Positions 26,192 through 35,861 are shown, counted from the first letter of the stretch. The stretch: 64,000 nucleotides of DNA from Flavobacterium ginsenosidimutans (GCF_003254625.1 NZ_QJRJ01000081.1:62001-126000), one strand, 5' to 3'. Numbers and translations are program-made. The notes: generated from the sequence alone by a model not told the origin.

Positions 26192-28450
26192 ATGAAAATG
26201 AAAAAAATTGTCTGTATGCTTTTATTGATCCAAAGCGGATTTTTGATGGCACAAACAGCACAAACAGAAGAAACATTTGTTACTGTTAATGGTAAGAGGG
26301 TAAAAATTAATCCCAATTCAGTTAACAAAGCAGATAACGGATTAACAGCTGATAGTAGTAAGGTTCAATTAGGTGGAGCCTTATTAAAGCCTACTAAAAT
26401 TACAACAACACAAAATAATACATTGACTATAGATGGTTTACAAGTTGGAGCATCTACTGACAATATTTTAGTGGCTGATACAAATGGAGTTTTAAAATGG
26501 GTTGTTAGGGATTCTATTGGAGATAATTTAGGAAACCATATTGCAACACAACCTTTAAACATACAATATTGGCCAATTAATGATGACGGAAAGGATGACT
26601 GGGGTTTGGCCTTTTCTAAAAATCCTGAAACGAATAAAAAAGTAGTTGCGATCGATGGAGCAGGTTTACGTGTTGATTTTTTAGATGATATAGAGATTAA
26701 AACACTAGAAAATGCTAATACATTAAAATTTGTTGCACTTGAACCTGGTTTGAATGAATTTAAAGTAATTGATTTGAAACAGGTAATGCAAAAATCTCAA
26801 GAATATTATATTGTTCCTGAAGTTGAACTTTCTGATACTAGTTCTACAGAACTCTTGCAATATCCACCAATACCAGGTCAATTAATTTATAATTCCAAAT
26901 TGGATCGTGAAAAAGGAATCGATACAGGATTGTATTATTGGGGAGGCGATATGGATAATAGCGATACACCCACTTGGAATCCAGTAGGGAAAGATAACCT
27001 TGGTAATCATAAAGCAACTCAGAGTTTAGATATGGGGTCTCATCCTATTAATTCTGGAGGTGGTGACTGGGGATTAGAATTTACGAAAGGTGTAAATGAT
27101 TTTGATCCGCTTACTACGGAAGATCGTTTAACCTTTAATCGTGCCCGCTTTGGAGAGTCATTTGTTATAATTGATCATTTGCCTTCTCTAAAACCAAATG
27201 ATCCGACATTAATTAATCCAAATTTTCTTGATTTTGTTACACAAGATATTAGTGGAGCGCCATTAAGAAGTACAAAATTAGGCGAAATAATGGATGTTGC
27301 TCAAAATCAATATTTCATGCCTAAAGTTAGTCTTGCTAGTAATGATGTAGAACATGCAAAAGCTAATTTACTTCTAGAACCTCAAGATGGTCAGTTTGTA
27401 TACAATACAAATCCTGATATGGAAAAAGGAAAAGGTGAAGGAATTTATTACAATAAAAGAGGCTATTGGGTTCCTGTTGTTTCAGAAGGTGCCGATAATT
27501 TAGGAAACCATACTGCAACACAAAATTTGAATATTGGAACTTTTAATATTAGTGGTGATGGTGGTGACTGGGGCTTCAGAGTCCTTAAGGGGTCAAGTGT
27601 TTTAGATCATGAAAATAAAGATTATTTATCTCAAGATCGCGCCACTTTTGAAAACGCATATGTCATAATGGAGCAATTACCAGAGTTAAAACCAAACGAT
27701 ACTACAGAAAGAGTACCTAATGGCTTTGATTTTGTTACACAAAATTCAAGTGGGGATATTTTACGAAGAACATCATTAAACGAGGTTATGGATGCTGCTC
27801 AAAATAAATATTTCATGCCTAAAATTAGTCTTGCTAATGATATTTCATCTGATGCTGAAGCAGATTTGCTTATATCAGCTAAAGATGGGCAGTTTGTATT
27901 TAATACGAATCCTGATATGGAAAATGGAAATGGGAAAGGAGTATATTATATGAATGATGGTAAATGGGTTTCAATGACAAAAGGACATTTAGTTAAGAGT
28001 GAAACTTTTGAAATTGGTCAAATGCCTGAATATGGTTATCCATTAAATACAGAAACAACAATAGCAGCTTCTACCCAGTCTATAGATGTAAAATATAAGT
28101 CTAGAATAGTTTTATCAGGAGTAGTAACGATAGGAGTAAAACATAATACTATGGGATCAGGGCATATCAAAATAAAACAAAATGGAACTTTGATACCAGA
28201 TTTAATCAATAGTTTTAAATATTCAGTATTTAATCCTGCTGTAGATCTAAAAGCTGATATTGATAAAGATGCTAGTTTGACAACATCTACACATTTTGAA
28301 GTAATTATTGATGATGTTGAACCAGGAACTCATGAGTTTTCTATTGATATATATCCTAATTGGTCGGCACCAATTACGCCAGGAGAGTATGATCCTAAAC
28401 ATTATGTTCCAAATGATAGTTATATGACATATAAAGTATATAATCAATAG
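26192..28450 (+). CDS. Secreted protein with three long internal repeats
   Basis: A 752-residue protein with a signal peptide (1-21, ending LMAQ). After a linker come three tandem repeats starting at residues 111, 268 and 435, each opening with DNLGNHxATQxL and ending in GxYYxxxGxWVP. Repeats two and three (about 167 residues each) are closely similar throughout, sharing LPxLKPND, DFVTQ, LRxTxLxE(I/V)MDxAQNxYFMPK and DGQFVxNTNPDME; repeat one is divergent. Residues about 604-752 form a different beta-rich ending. DNLGNHxATQ units are common in large flavobacterial surface proteins and tail-fibre-like proteins, and I cannot give a function. The gene is more AT-rich than its neighbours. A near-match -7 box lies at 26144-26151. 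It ends in a strong terminator and stands alone. Confidence 0.7.
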   Translation: MKMKKIVCMLLLIQSGFLMAQTAQTEETFVTVNGKRVKINPNSVNKADNGLTADSSKVQLGGALLKPTKITTTQNNTLTIDGLQVGASTDNILVADTNGVLKWVVRDSIGDNLGNHIATQPLNIQYWPINDDGKDDWGLAFSKNPETNKKVVAIDGAGLRVDFLDDIEIKTLENANTLKFVALEPGLNEFKVIDLKQVMQKSQEYYIVPEVELSDTSSTELLQYPPIPGQLIYNSKLDREKGIDTGLYYWGGDMDNSDTPTWNPVGKDNLGNHKATQSLDMGSHPINSGGGDWGLEFTKGVNDFDPLTTEDRLTFNRARFGESFVIIDHLPSLKPNDPTLINPNFLDFVTQDISGAPLRSTKLGEIMDVAQNQYFMPKVSLASNDVEHAKANLLLEPQDGQFVYNTNPDMEKGKGEGIYYNKRGYWVPVVSEGADNLGNHTATQNLNIGTFNISGDGGDWGFRVLKGSSVLDHENKDYLSQDRATFENAYVIMEQLPELKPNDTTERVPNGFDFVTQNSSGDILRRTSLNEVMDAAQNKYFMPKISLANDISSDAEADLLISAKDGQFVFNTNPDMENGNGKGVYYMNDGKWVSMTKGHLVKSETFEIGQMPEYGYPLNTETTIAASTQSIDVKYKSRIVLSGVVTIGVKHNTMGSGHIKIKQNGTLIPDLINSFKYSVFNPAVDLKADIDKDASLTTSTHFEVIIDDVEPGTHEFSIDIYPNWSAPITPGEYDPKHYVPNDSYMTYKVYNQ

Positions 28451-28480
28451 GTAAAACTTTACTAGAAAATAATAACCTTA

Positions 28481-28516
28481 AAAAAGAGATTGCTCCAAAA
28501 GCAATCTCTTTTTTGT
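28481..28516 (+). terminator. Terminator after the repeat-protein gene
   Basis: AAAAAGAGATTGCT (28481-28494) pairs perfectly with 28500-28513 and a T run follows. It lies 30 bp past the stop. Confidence 0.9.
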
Positions 28517-28529
28517 TTACACAGAATAA

Positions 28530-28770
28530 TTTTTATTGTAGAGTTTGGCGATTCTTCGTTCCAAAAAATGACAAGATTATGTTGAATTTATGATCGCTCT
28601 GCATGACATAAAATGAGAATAAAAACTCTCGAAGTCCCAATAGCTATCGGCATGGAATTAAGCAGATAAAAATACTTTTAATCTGTGTAATCTGTGGCAT
28701 AAAAAAAATCTGCTCAATCTCCGATAAACTTAAAAAAAACTTTGCGCCCTAGCGCCTTCGCGGCAAATTT
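28530..28770. other. Intergenic stretch of decayed repeats
   Basis: This part of the 407-bp gap holds degenerate pieces of known repeat types: a worn REP half-pair around 28560-28612, an AATCTGTG/AATCTGC segment around 28678-28720, and a GCGCC...GGCGC-like TTTGCG piece near 28741. No gene or clean promoter is visible. Confidence 0.4.
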
Positions 28771-28771
28771 A

Positions 28772-28816
28772 AAAACTAAAAAAACGCCATGAAACCCAAA
28801 GGTCTCACAGCGTTTT
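28772..28816 (-). terminator. Terminator of the first RND efflux operon
   Basis: AAAACGC (28781-28787) pairs with GCGTTTT (28810-28816), with inner TGA/TCA and ACC/GGT pairs. The minus strand continues into TTTTTTTAGTTTTT. It lies about 40 bp past the TolC-like gene stop. Confidence 0.75.
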
Positions 28817-28857
28817 CATCTCAAAAAATAAATAATTAACGGGTAATGTAACAGGTA

Positions 28858-30276
28858 TTATTTCCAGCCTCCGCCTAGAGCGCGGTACAAATCTGTATTA
28901 GCTGTAAGTTGTTGTCTTTTAATATCAGCAAGTTCTAGTTCGCTTTGCAATAAATTAGCCTGAGCGGTTAAAACTTCCAGATATTCTGCCATACCGTTTT
29001 TAAATAAAAGGTTTGCATTTTTAATTGCTTGCTGCAATGTTTTTACCTTTTCTTTCAAAAAAGTTTCCTGCTGCTGTAATTTCTCTACTTTAACCAAAGC
29101 ATCAGAAACTTCGCTTACAGCAACCAAAACCGATTGTCTAAAACTTAAAACAGCTTTTTCTCTTTCCGCAACAGCGATATTATATTGCGTTCTCACTCTT
29201 TTATTATTCAAAAGAGGTTGTGTTAATCCTCCCGCAACAGTTCCGAATAATGAAGCCGGAATGTTGAACCAATTGCTGGCTTCAAAAGAGTTTACACCGC
29301 CTTGAGCTGTAATTCTGAGAGCTGGGTATAAATCGGCTTTTGTGATGCCTACATTTGCGTTGGCAACTTTTAGAGCTAATTCGGCACTTTTCACATCAGG
29401 TCTTCTGCTTACTAAAGCAGATGGAATTCCAATTGCTGTATTTTGTTTTACTTCAAGTGCGCTTAATTTAACTGATCTTTCTTTAGAATTTGGAAAAGAA
29501 CCCGTTAAAACACTCAAAGCATTTTCCTGAATCGCAATGTTTTGTTCCAATAATGGAATCAATTGCGCTGAGTTTAATTTCTGTGCTTCCGATTGTTGAA
29601 TTGCTAAAGTAGTTACCTGACCAGCATCGTATTTTAATTTGATAATATTCGTTGTACTATCATTTAAACGAAGGTTTTGTCTGGCAATATCCAATTGCGC
29701 ATCTAGCATCAAAAGATTGTAATATCCTCTAGAAACATTAGCGACAATATTCGTCTGCAATGCTTTTTTTACTTCTTCAGATTGAAGATATCCTGCGTAA
29801 GCCCCTTTCTTTTGGTTTCTGATCTTTCCCCAAATATCAGCCTCCCAAGAAAGAGAAGCTCCAGCAGAATAGTCGTCAATATGTTTAGCACCAATTGCCT
29901 GATTTAAGTTCAATCCCGTAAAACTATTGTCTGACGGATTGCTTGTGCTTGCGTTTACAAATAAATTAACTTGAGGCACATTTCCCCATTTTGACTGAGT
30001 AAAACGGTATTGTGCAATTTCGATGTTCTTTTCGGCAATCTGAAGGTCGTTGTTTCTCGCAACGGCGCTGTCAATTAATTTTATAATATCTTTTTCTGTA
30101 AAGAAGTTTTTCCACTCCACATCAGCAATACTGGTTGTATCACTCGAAACCGATGCATTCCTGAAATTCTCAGGAAATGCATCTTTTGGAGTTTCAATAT
30201 CCTTCGAGACTTTACAGGATATTAAAGTCGTGATCAGAATGGCGAAGGTCACGATTTTGGTTATATGATTTTTCAT
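28858..30276 (-). CDS. TolC/NodT-type outer membrane efflux lipoprotein
   Basis: A 472-residue protein with lipobox LISC (Cys about 21) and the two TolC-family repeats: helical hairpins containing LIDSAVARNNDLQIAEKNIEIAQ and a second set starting IPSALVSRRPDVKSAELALKVANANVGITKADLYPAL, which is typical of the NodT/OprM subgroup. It should form the outer-membrane channel for the RND pump encoded upstream in the same direction. The gap of about 210 bp to the small membrane-peptide gene holds a structured repeat. Length is normal. Confidence 0.93.
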   Translation of the reverse strand: MKNHITKIVTFAILITTLISCKVSKDIETPKDAFPENFRNASVSSDTTSIADVEWKNFFTEKDIIKLIDSAVARNNDLQIAEKNIEIAQYRFTQSKWGNVPQVNLFVNASTSNPSDNSFTGLNLNQAIGAKHIDDYSAGASLSWEADIWGKIRNQKKGAYAGYLQSEEVKKALQTNIVANVSRGYYNLLMLDAQLDIARQNLRLNDSTTNIIKLKYDAGQVTTLAIQQSEAQKLNSAQLIPLLEQNIAIQENALSVLTGSFPNSKERSVKLSALEVKQNTAIGIPSALVSRRPDVKSAELALKVANANVGITKADLYPALRITAQGGVNSFEASNWFNIPASLFGTVAGGLTQPLLNNKRVRTQYNIAVAEREKAVLSFRQSVLVAVSEVSDALVKVEKLQQQETFLKEKVKTLQQAIKNANLLFKNGMAEYLEVLTAQANLLQSELELADIKRQQLTANTDLYRALGGGWK

Positions 30277-30323
30277 TGTTTTTTTATTAAAATTCCTTTA
30301 ACCCTATTAGGTGTAATTTTTTG

Positions 30324-30469
30324 AAACACATAGAAACATAGTTCTTTGTAGATTTAAAAAGGCGTTTCACTTGCTTAAATACACATAGTTCTATGTGTGG
30401 AAACTAGTTTTTTCTAATCTCTTTTTTCGACACAATCCCGAGGCTTCGGGACTATGTTTCTATGTGTTT
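30324..30469. repeat. Structured dispersed repeat (ACACATAG family), copy 1
   Basis: The outer arms 30324-30341 and 30452-30469 are exact inverted copies of an AACACATAGAAACATAG-type sequence. Inside lie a second hairpin, ACACATAG/CTATGTGT (30381-30398), and TCCCGA/TCGGGA (30436-30451). Relatives occur at 43832-43975 and 52754-52850. It sits inside the efflux operon, between the pump and channel genes. Confidence 0.75.
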
Positions 30470-30486
30470 AATTTTTTCTCAACAGA

Positions 30487-30600
30487 TTATATCTCTGTAC
30501 AAGTATCTTTTCTGGTTTCCAGATCTCTTGAGATTCTGTACGATATATATCCGATGCCAAATATGATGGCGACAAGAATGGTTGTTATATAGTTTTCCAT
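30487..30600 (-). CDS. 37-residue single-TM peptide downstream of RND gene
   Basis: The frame begins at an ATG 3 nt after the RND pump stop and encodes MENYITTILVAIIFGIGYIS, then YRISRDLETRKDTCTEI. This is one hydrophobic helix (about 4-20) with a charged cytoplasm-like tail, 37 residues in all. The placement, immediate coupling to the pump gene and topology recall small accessory membrane proteins of transporters such as AcrZ of AcrB, although no sequence similarity is claimed. Gene-finding programs would usually skip a frame this short. I consider it a probable real gene because an in-frame start at the stop junction and a clean TM helix are unlikely together by chance. Confidence 0.55.
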   Translation of the reverse strand: MENYITTILVAIIFGIGYISYRISRDLETRKDTCTEI

Positions 30601-30603
30601 TTA

Positions 30604-33600
30604 TTATTTTTCTTCGTTATGAATTACAGCGATTGGTTTTCCGCTCACTTTTTCTTGTAAATGCTGGAAGATGATGAATAAAACAGGAATGATAAACAAA
30701 CCTAGAATTACTCCTGAAAGCATCCCTCCAGCTGCCCCAATACTGATGGAGTGGTTACCTTGTGCAGATGGACCTTTGGCACTCATCATTGGCACTAAAC
30801 CTACCACAAAAGCAAGAGACGTCATGATAATTGGTCGCAAACGTAATTTTGCTGCCATAATTGAAGCTGCTACTAAACCTTGTCCTGATCTTCTTCGCTG
30901 CGCCGCAAATTCCACAATCAAGATGGCATTTTTGGCGAGTAATCCAATCAGCATGACAAGAGCAACTTGTACGTAAATATTGTTTTCAATTCCAGTTAAA
31001 CCAATAGCAACGAATACCCCAAAAATACCTGCAGGAATTGATAAAATAACTGCTAGAGGAAGGATATAACTCTCATACTGTGCAGCAAGTAGGAAATAAA
31101 TGAATATCAAACACAGTAAGAAAATTGTAGCCGACTGCCCTCCTGAAGAAATCTCTTCACGCGTTTGGCCCGAGAATTCAAACCCGTAACCTGCAGGTAA
31201 TTGTTGTGCTGCTACTTCTTCAATTGCTTTAATAGCATCTCCAGAACTAAATCCAGGTTTCGGAATCGCATTAATAGAAATTGAGTTAAATAAATTGTAT
31301 CTAGAAGCGGTTTCTGAACCATAAATACGAGTTAGTTTTACTAATGTATTGATTGGCACCATTTCGCCTGTTTTGTTTTTCACAAAAACTCTGTCAATTG
31401 CTGTTGGATCTGCTCTGTCTTCGATATCGGCCTGAACAACCACACGGTAATATTTACCAAATCGGTTAAAGTCAGATGCCTGTGCGCTACCAAAGTAAGC
31501 CTGCATGGTTTGTAAAATGTCTTTTACATTAACACCCAATTGATTTGCTTTTTCGTCGTTAACTTCCAATTGCAATTGCGGATAATCTGCTTTGAAAGAA
31601 GTAAAGGCAACTGCAATTTCTGGACGTTTCATTAATTCGCCGATAAAGTTTTGAGAAATACCACTGAATTTATCCAGTTTTCCTCCTGTTTTATCCTGAA
31701 GAACTAAATCTAAAGCCTCAACGTTACTAAATCCAGGAACAGTTGGGAAACTGAATACGAAGAAACTTCCGCCAGAAATAGCGCCCAGTTTACCACGAAC
31801 CTGATTCATGATTTCGTCAATGTTTTTTACTTCTCCACGCTCTTCGTTTGGTTTAAGCAATACGAATACAACCGCAGAAGATGGACTTGTAGAGTTGGTC
31901 AATAAGTTGAAACCTGAAATCGCTGTAACGAATCTTGAAGCGTCTAATGCTTTTAAAGTATTCTCAGCTTCAGTCATTACTTTTTGAGTTCCGTCTAATG
32001 ATGTTCCAGATGGCGTATTTACTGCAATTGCAATAAATCCTTGATCTTCTGTTGGAATAAACCCTTGAGGGGTTGTTTTTACCATTACCACTGTTGCCAA
32101 TGTAATTAAAGCCAATCCGCCTAAACTCAACCATTTTCTTCTGATTAAGAACTTAAGTCCGCCTGTGTAACGGTTTGTCAACGATTCGAAACTGCTGTTG
32201 AAAGCGCTAAAGAATTTCTCTTTAAATCCTTTTTTCACATAAGGCGCGTCGTGATCGTGAGCTCCGTGATTATCTTTTAAGAATAATGCGGCAAGCGCAG
32301 GGCTCAATGTTAAAGCATTTACAGCCGAAATTACAATTGCAATTGCCATTGTAAAGGCAAACTGACGATAGAAAACTCCTGTTGAGCCTTCCATAAAACC
32401 AACCGGCAGGAATACAGCAGCCATTACCAGCGTAATCGAGATAATAGCACCCGTTATTTCGTGCATTGCTTCATGGGTTGCGATTTTTGGAGACAAACGT
32501 TTATGCTCCATTTTCGCATGCACCGCTTCGACTACCACAATGGCATCATCGACCACAATACCAATCGCCAGAATTAATGCGAAAAGCGTTAAAAGGTTGA
32601 TCGAAAATCCGAATAACTGCATGAAGAAGAACGTTCCTAAAATTGCTACAGGTACAGCAATGGCCGGGATTAATGTTGATCTAAAATCTTGCAAGAAGAT
32701 AAATACCACAATAAATACTAGAATAAAAGCTTCTAATAATGTATGCTCAACTTGTTCAATAGATTGGTCAAGAGATACTTTTGTACTATAGAAAATATTG
32801 TGTTTGATACCTTTAGGAAAATCTTTAGAAGCTTTTTCCATCATTTTGTTAATGGCAATCTGAATATCATTTGAGTTAGATCCAGCTAACTGAATAACCC
32901 CAATTACAATTCCTTTTTTACCATTTAAACGAGTTAAACTGTTGTAAGAGTAAGCACCAAGTTCAACTCTCGCTACATCTTTTAAGCGAAGTACTGAGCC
33001 ATCTGCATTAGAACGTATAGCAATATTTTCATAATCTTCTGGTTTCGTTAATTTCCCTTTGTATTTAATAACGTATTCAAAAACTTCTTTGCTTCGCTCT
33101 CCAAATTTCCCTGGAGCCGCTTCCAAACTTTTGTCTTGAATAGCGCCCATAACTTCGCTTGGCGTTACTTTATAAGTTGACATTTGTGTTGGATTCAACC
33201 AAACACGCATAGAGTAATCTTTTACACCACCAAAAATACTAGCAGAACCTACACCTGGAATACGTTTTAACTCCGGAATAATATTAATCTGTGCATAATT
33301 GGCAACAAAAGTCTGATCGTATTTTGATTCATCTTCGGTGTACATACCAATTGCCATGATGAAACTGTTTTGTTGTTTCGCCGTAACAATACCTTGCTGC
33401 ACAACCTCGGCAGGCAATTGACTTGTCGCTTGTGCAACTCTGTTTTGTACGTTTACGGCAGCTTGGTCGGCATCAGTTCCTAGCTTAAAGAAAACGGTGA
33501 TTGCCAAAGTACCGTCGTTACTCGCTGTAGAACTCATGTAGGTCATGTTTTCTACACCATTTATAGATTCTTCGATAGAAGGTGCCACAGAACGTAAAAC

Positions 33601-33768
33601 CGTTTCTGCGTTAGCTCCAGGATATACCGCCGTTACCAAAACCGATGGAGGCGCAATATCAGGAAACTGTTGTAAAGGCAGTTTAGTTAAACCCAATACT
33701 CCCAGAATCACCAATAAAATGGAAATTACGGTTGCCAGTACAGGTCTTTGTATAAATATTTTGAACAT
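30604..33768 (-). CDS. RND efflux permease (HAE1/AcrB type)
   Basis: A 1054-residue inner-membrane pump with 12 TM helices and two large periplasmic loops. It opens MFKIFIQRPVLATVISILLV. The proton-relay residues of AcrB are intact: Asp407 and Asp408 in TM4 (GIVVDDAIVVVEAVH) and Lys946 in TM10 (LLAKNAILIVEFA). The central cytoplasmic linker has a His/Asp-rich NHGAHDHD piece. It exports hydrophobic drugs together with the adaptor encoded 12 bp upstream and the TolC-type channel downstream. Length and motifs are normal. Confidence 0.96.
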   Translation of the reverse strand: MFKIFIQRPVLATVISILLVILGVLGLTKLPLQQFPDIAPPSVLVTAVYPGANAETVLRSVAPSIEESINGVENMTYMSSTASNDGTLAITVFFKLGTDADQAAVNVQNRVAQATSQLPAEVVQQGIVTAKQQNSFIMAIGMYTEDESKYDQTFVANYAQINIIPELKRIPGVGSASIFGGVKDYSMRVWLNPTQMSTYKVTPSEVMGAIQDKSLEAAPGKFGERSKEVFEYVIKYKGKLTKPEDYENIAIRSNADGSVLRLKDVARVELGAYSYNSLTRLNGKKGIVIGVIQLAGSNSNDIQIAINKMMEKASKDFPKGIKHNIFYSTKVSLDQSIEQVEHTLLEAFILVFIVVFIFLQDFRSTLIPAIAVPVAILGTFFFMQLFGFSINLLTLFALILAIGIVVDDAIVVVEAVHAKMEHKRLSPKIATHEAMHEITGAIISITLVMAAVFLPVGFMEGSTGVFYRQFAFTMAIAIVISAVNALTLSPALAALFLKDNHGAHDHDAPYVKKGFKEKFFSAFNSSFESLTNRYTGGLKFLIRRKWLSLGGLALITLATVVMVKTTPQGFIPTEDQGFIAIAVNTPSGTSLDGTQKVMTEAENTLKALDASRFVTAISGFNLLTNSTSPSSAVVFVLLKPNEERGEVKNIDEIMNQVRGKLGAISGGSFFVFSFPTVPGFSNVEALDLVLQDKTGGKLDKFSGISQNFIGELMKRPEIAVAFTSFKADYPQLQLEVNDEKANQLGVNVKDILQTMQAYFGSAQASDFNRFGKYYRVVVQADIEDRADPTAIDRVFVKNKTGEMVPINTLVKLTRIYGSETASRYNLFNSISINAIPKPGFSSGDAIKAIEEVAAQQLPAGYGFEFSGQTREEISSGGQSATIFLLCLIFIYFLLAAQYESYILPLAVILSIPAGIFGVFVAIGLTGIENNIYVQVALVMLIGLLAKNAILIVEFAAQRRRSGQGLVAASIMAAKLRLRPIIMTSLAFVVGLVPMMSAKGPSAQGNHSISIGAAGGMLSGVILGLFIIPVLFIIFQHLQEKVSGKPIAVIHNEEK

Positions 33769-33780
33769 TATTTCTTCTGA

Positions 33781-34929
33781 TTATTTTTTATTAGTTACTT
33801 CGGCAACTTTAGTTGATTTTTCAGGCTGAATCGCTTGCCCGTCCTGAAGTTTGTCAATACCGCTTAACACGATTTGGTCGCCAGTTTTTACACCTTCTTT
33901 AATTAAATAATTGGTACCGCTTTTACCCACAACGGTAATAGGCATTTTAGTTACTTTGTTGTCTTTGCCTACAGTGAAAACAAATACTTTGTCCTGCATT
34001 TCAACTGTAGCCGACTGTGGAACTAAAATTGCATCGTCGTGCTGTAATCCTAAACGGATTCTTCCTGTGTTTCCAGAACGTAAGGTTCCGTTTGCATTTG
34101 GGAAAGTGGCTCTAATTGTGATGGCACCTGTAGTTTTATCAAACTGACCGTCAACCATATCGATTTTTCCTGTTTTTGGATAAGCACTGTTATCAGCCAA
34201 AATCAAAGTAACTGGAGGAAGTTTTTTGATTTTATCTCCTAATGAACTTCCTGCATATTGCTCTTTAAAGTGGATGAAATCTGTTTCACCTAAAGAAAAA
34301 TAAGCATATACTTCATGAACATCAGATAAAGTTGTTAACGCTTCAACATCAGAAGCAGAAACTAAACTTCCTTGTTTTTTAGGCAGTCTTCCAATGTAAC
34401 CGCTAACTGGAGCCGTAACATTTGTATATCCTAAATTAATTTTTGCAGAACCAACCATTGCCTTTGCTTGTTCGATATTCGCAGCAGCAATTTTTTGAGA
34501 AGCTTTAGCTGTTTTCAATTGGTAATCAGAAACTACTTTGTTTTGTACTAACGGAGTCAATTTATCAACTTCTAAATTCGCGTTGATCAAAGCCGCTTCT
34601 GCAGCGTGAAGACTTGCTAAAGCATTGTTTAACTGCTCACGATATGGACGTTCATTTATTTTGAATAAAGTTTGTCCTTTGCTTACATAAGCACCTTCGT
34701 CAACAAAAATTCGGTCAAGGTTTCCGCTTACTTGTGGGCGAATTTCAACGTCAACAGTTCCTTGTATAGAAGCTGGATATTCAGCATCAGTAGTTGTATT
34801 TGCACTTGTTATAGCCAACACAGGTAAAACCGGCGGCGGTGGAGCAGTAGGCGCCTGATTTTTGTCGCCACAGCTGCTTAATACTAAAGCCAGAATAAAA
34901 CTGGTTATAATTACATTTTTCATTTTCAT
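33781..34929 (-). CDS. RND efflux periplasmic adaptor (MFP) lipoprotein
   Basis: A 383-residue protein. The ATG at 34929 is preferred because MKMKNVIITSFILALVLSSC begins a lipoprotein signal there; an in-frame start at 34998 would add an unlikely 23-residue leader. A proline-rich linker is followed by the split lipoyl domain (VDVEIRPQVSGNLDRIFVDEGAYVSKGQTLFKI), a helical hairpin (about 100-165) and beta-barrel and membrane-proximal domains. It bridges the RND pump and the outer-membrane channel. It is the first gene of the operon, and its promoter region holds four TetR-like operators. Confidence 0.94.
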   Translation of the reverse strand: MKMKNVIITSFILALVLSSCGDKNQAPTAPPPPVLPVLAITSANTTTDAEYPASIQGTVDVEIRPQVSGNLDRIFVDEGAYVSKGQTLFKINERPYREQLNNALASLHAAEAALINANLEVDKLTPLVQNKVVSDYQLKTAKASQKIAAANIEQAKAMVGSAKINLGYTNVTAPVSGYIGRLPKKQGSLVSASDVEALTTLSDVHEVYAYFSLGETDFIHFKEQYAGSSLGDKIKKLPPVTLILADNSAYPKTGKIDMVDGQFDKTTGAITIRATFPNANGTLRSGNTGRIRLGLQHDDAILVPQSATVEMQDKVFVFTVGKDNKVTKMPITVVGKSGTNYLIKEGVKTGDQIVLSGIDKLQDGQAIQPEKSTKVAEVTNKK

Positions 34930-35019
34930 ATTGGTTTTAATTGGTTGAACATTCTCTCGGATTAAATTTTTTGGTATTCTGGAATTCTCGGGATTCATAT
35001 TTAATTAAATTAAATTATC

Positions 35020-35227
35020 TAACGTTGTTAAGTAAAAGTGCACAAACTTTCATACTTTTTATCTTTTTCAATGTGTTCTAAAATCACTATTAAAATATTT
35101 AACGGTGTTAAGTAAAAGTCTAAAAAAAAGGCTTTTATTACCTCGATTAAATTTTCTAACAGCGTTAAGTGAATGTTATAAAAAAAAGGATTTTATATTA
35201 TCCAATTAAATTATTTTACACTGTTAA
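35020..35227. promoter_or_regulatory. Array of four TetR-like operators before the efflux operon
   Basis: TAACnnnGTTA palindromes lie at 35020-35030, 35099-35111 (TTAACGGTGTTAA), 35157-35167 and 35215-35227 (one mismatch). Each is part of a longer direct repeat of about 30 bp, roughly ATTAAATTNTCTAACnnnGTTAAGTAAAAGT, spaced 79, 58 and 59 bp apart. A fifth site overlaps the tetR promoter. A -7-like AAAGTTTG on the minus strand (35043-35050) precedes the first site. This fills the 317-bp gap between tetR and the adaptor gene. Confidence 0.75.
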
Positions 35228-35246
35228 GTAAAAATTGAAAAAAATA

Positions 35247-35840
35247 TTATTGTATAGATTTGATGATACCGCCAATGGCATCTTTCAAAATTTGAGCATT
35301 TATTGTTTCTAAAATATCACTTTTGTTAATGATGTTGATGGCGATTAAACCATGAATAACAGAAAAGAAAGTGAAATACTTTTGTTTAATGATATCTTGA
35401 CTCGGATTGCTTTCTTTCATTACTTCAGCAATAACCTGAGTGAATAATTTGTAAGGTCCCTCTTGAGCCGAACATCGCTGTGCGCAACACGTCATTTGAA
35501 CACCAAACATCAGCTGATACATTTCAGTATTAGTAAAAGCGAAGTCCCAGTAAGTCATCCACATGGCTTCCAATTGATCTTCGGGTTTTTCAAACTTATC
35601 TATTGCAACTTGCAATTCTTTAGTCAGTTTAATAAAACCTTTGCCAGTCAGTTCTTCTAAAATTGCTTCTTTATTTGAGAAATATTCATAAATAATAGGA
35701 GCAGTATATTCGATTCTGTCGGCAATTTTACGCATACTCAAACCATTCCAGCCTTCTTCTTTTACGATATCATAAGCAGCGCCAAGGATATTGTTCCTTG
35801 TCTCTTCTTTTTGTCTTAAAATTCGATCTTTGCTAGCCAT
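35247..35840 (-). CDS. TetR/AcrR family transcriptional regulator
   Basis: A 197-residue protein with an N-terminal HTH (about 16-62: ILGAAYDIVKEEGWNGLSMRKIADRIEYTAPIIYEYFSNKEAI) and a helical ligand domain. Three cysteines cluster at 118, 119 and 123 (MTCCAQRCSAQEGP), which is unusual for the family. It lies directly upstream of the adaptor-pump-channel genes in the same direction. The TTAACnnnGTTAA palindrome at its own promoter recurs four times before the efflux operon, so it very likely represses both itself and the pump. The ligand is unknown. Confidence 0.92.
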   Translation of the reverse strand: MASKDRILRQKEETRNNILGAAYDIVKEEGWNGLSMRKIADRIEYTAPIIYEYFSNKEAILEELTGKGFIKLTKELQVAIDKFEKPEDQLEAMWMTYWDFAFTNTEMYQLMFGVQMTCCAQRCSAQEGPYKLFTQVIAEVMKESNPSQDIIKQKYFTFFSVIHGLIAINIINKSDILETINAQILKDAIGGIIKSIQ

Positions 35841-35861
35841 TATATTCGAGTATTAAATCGT

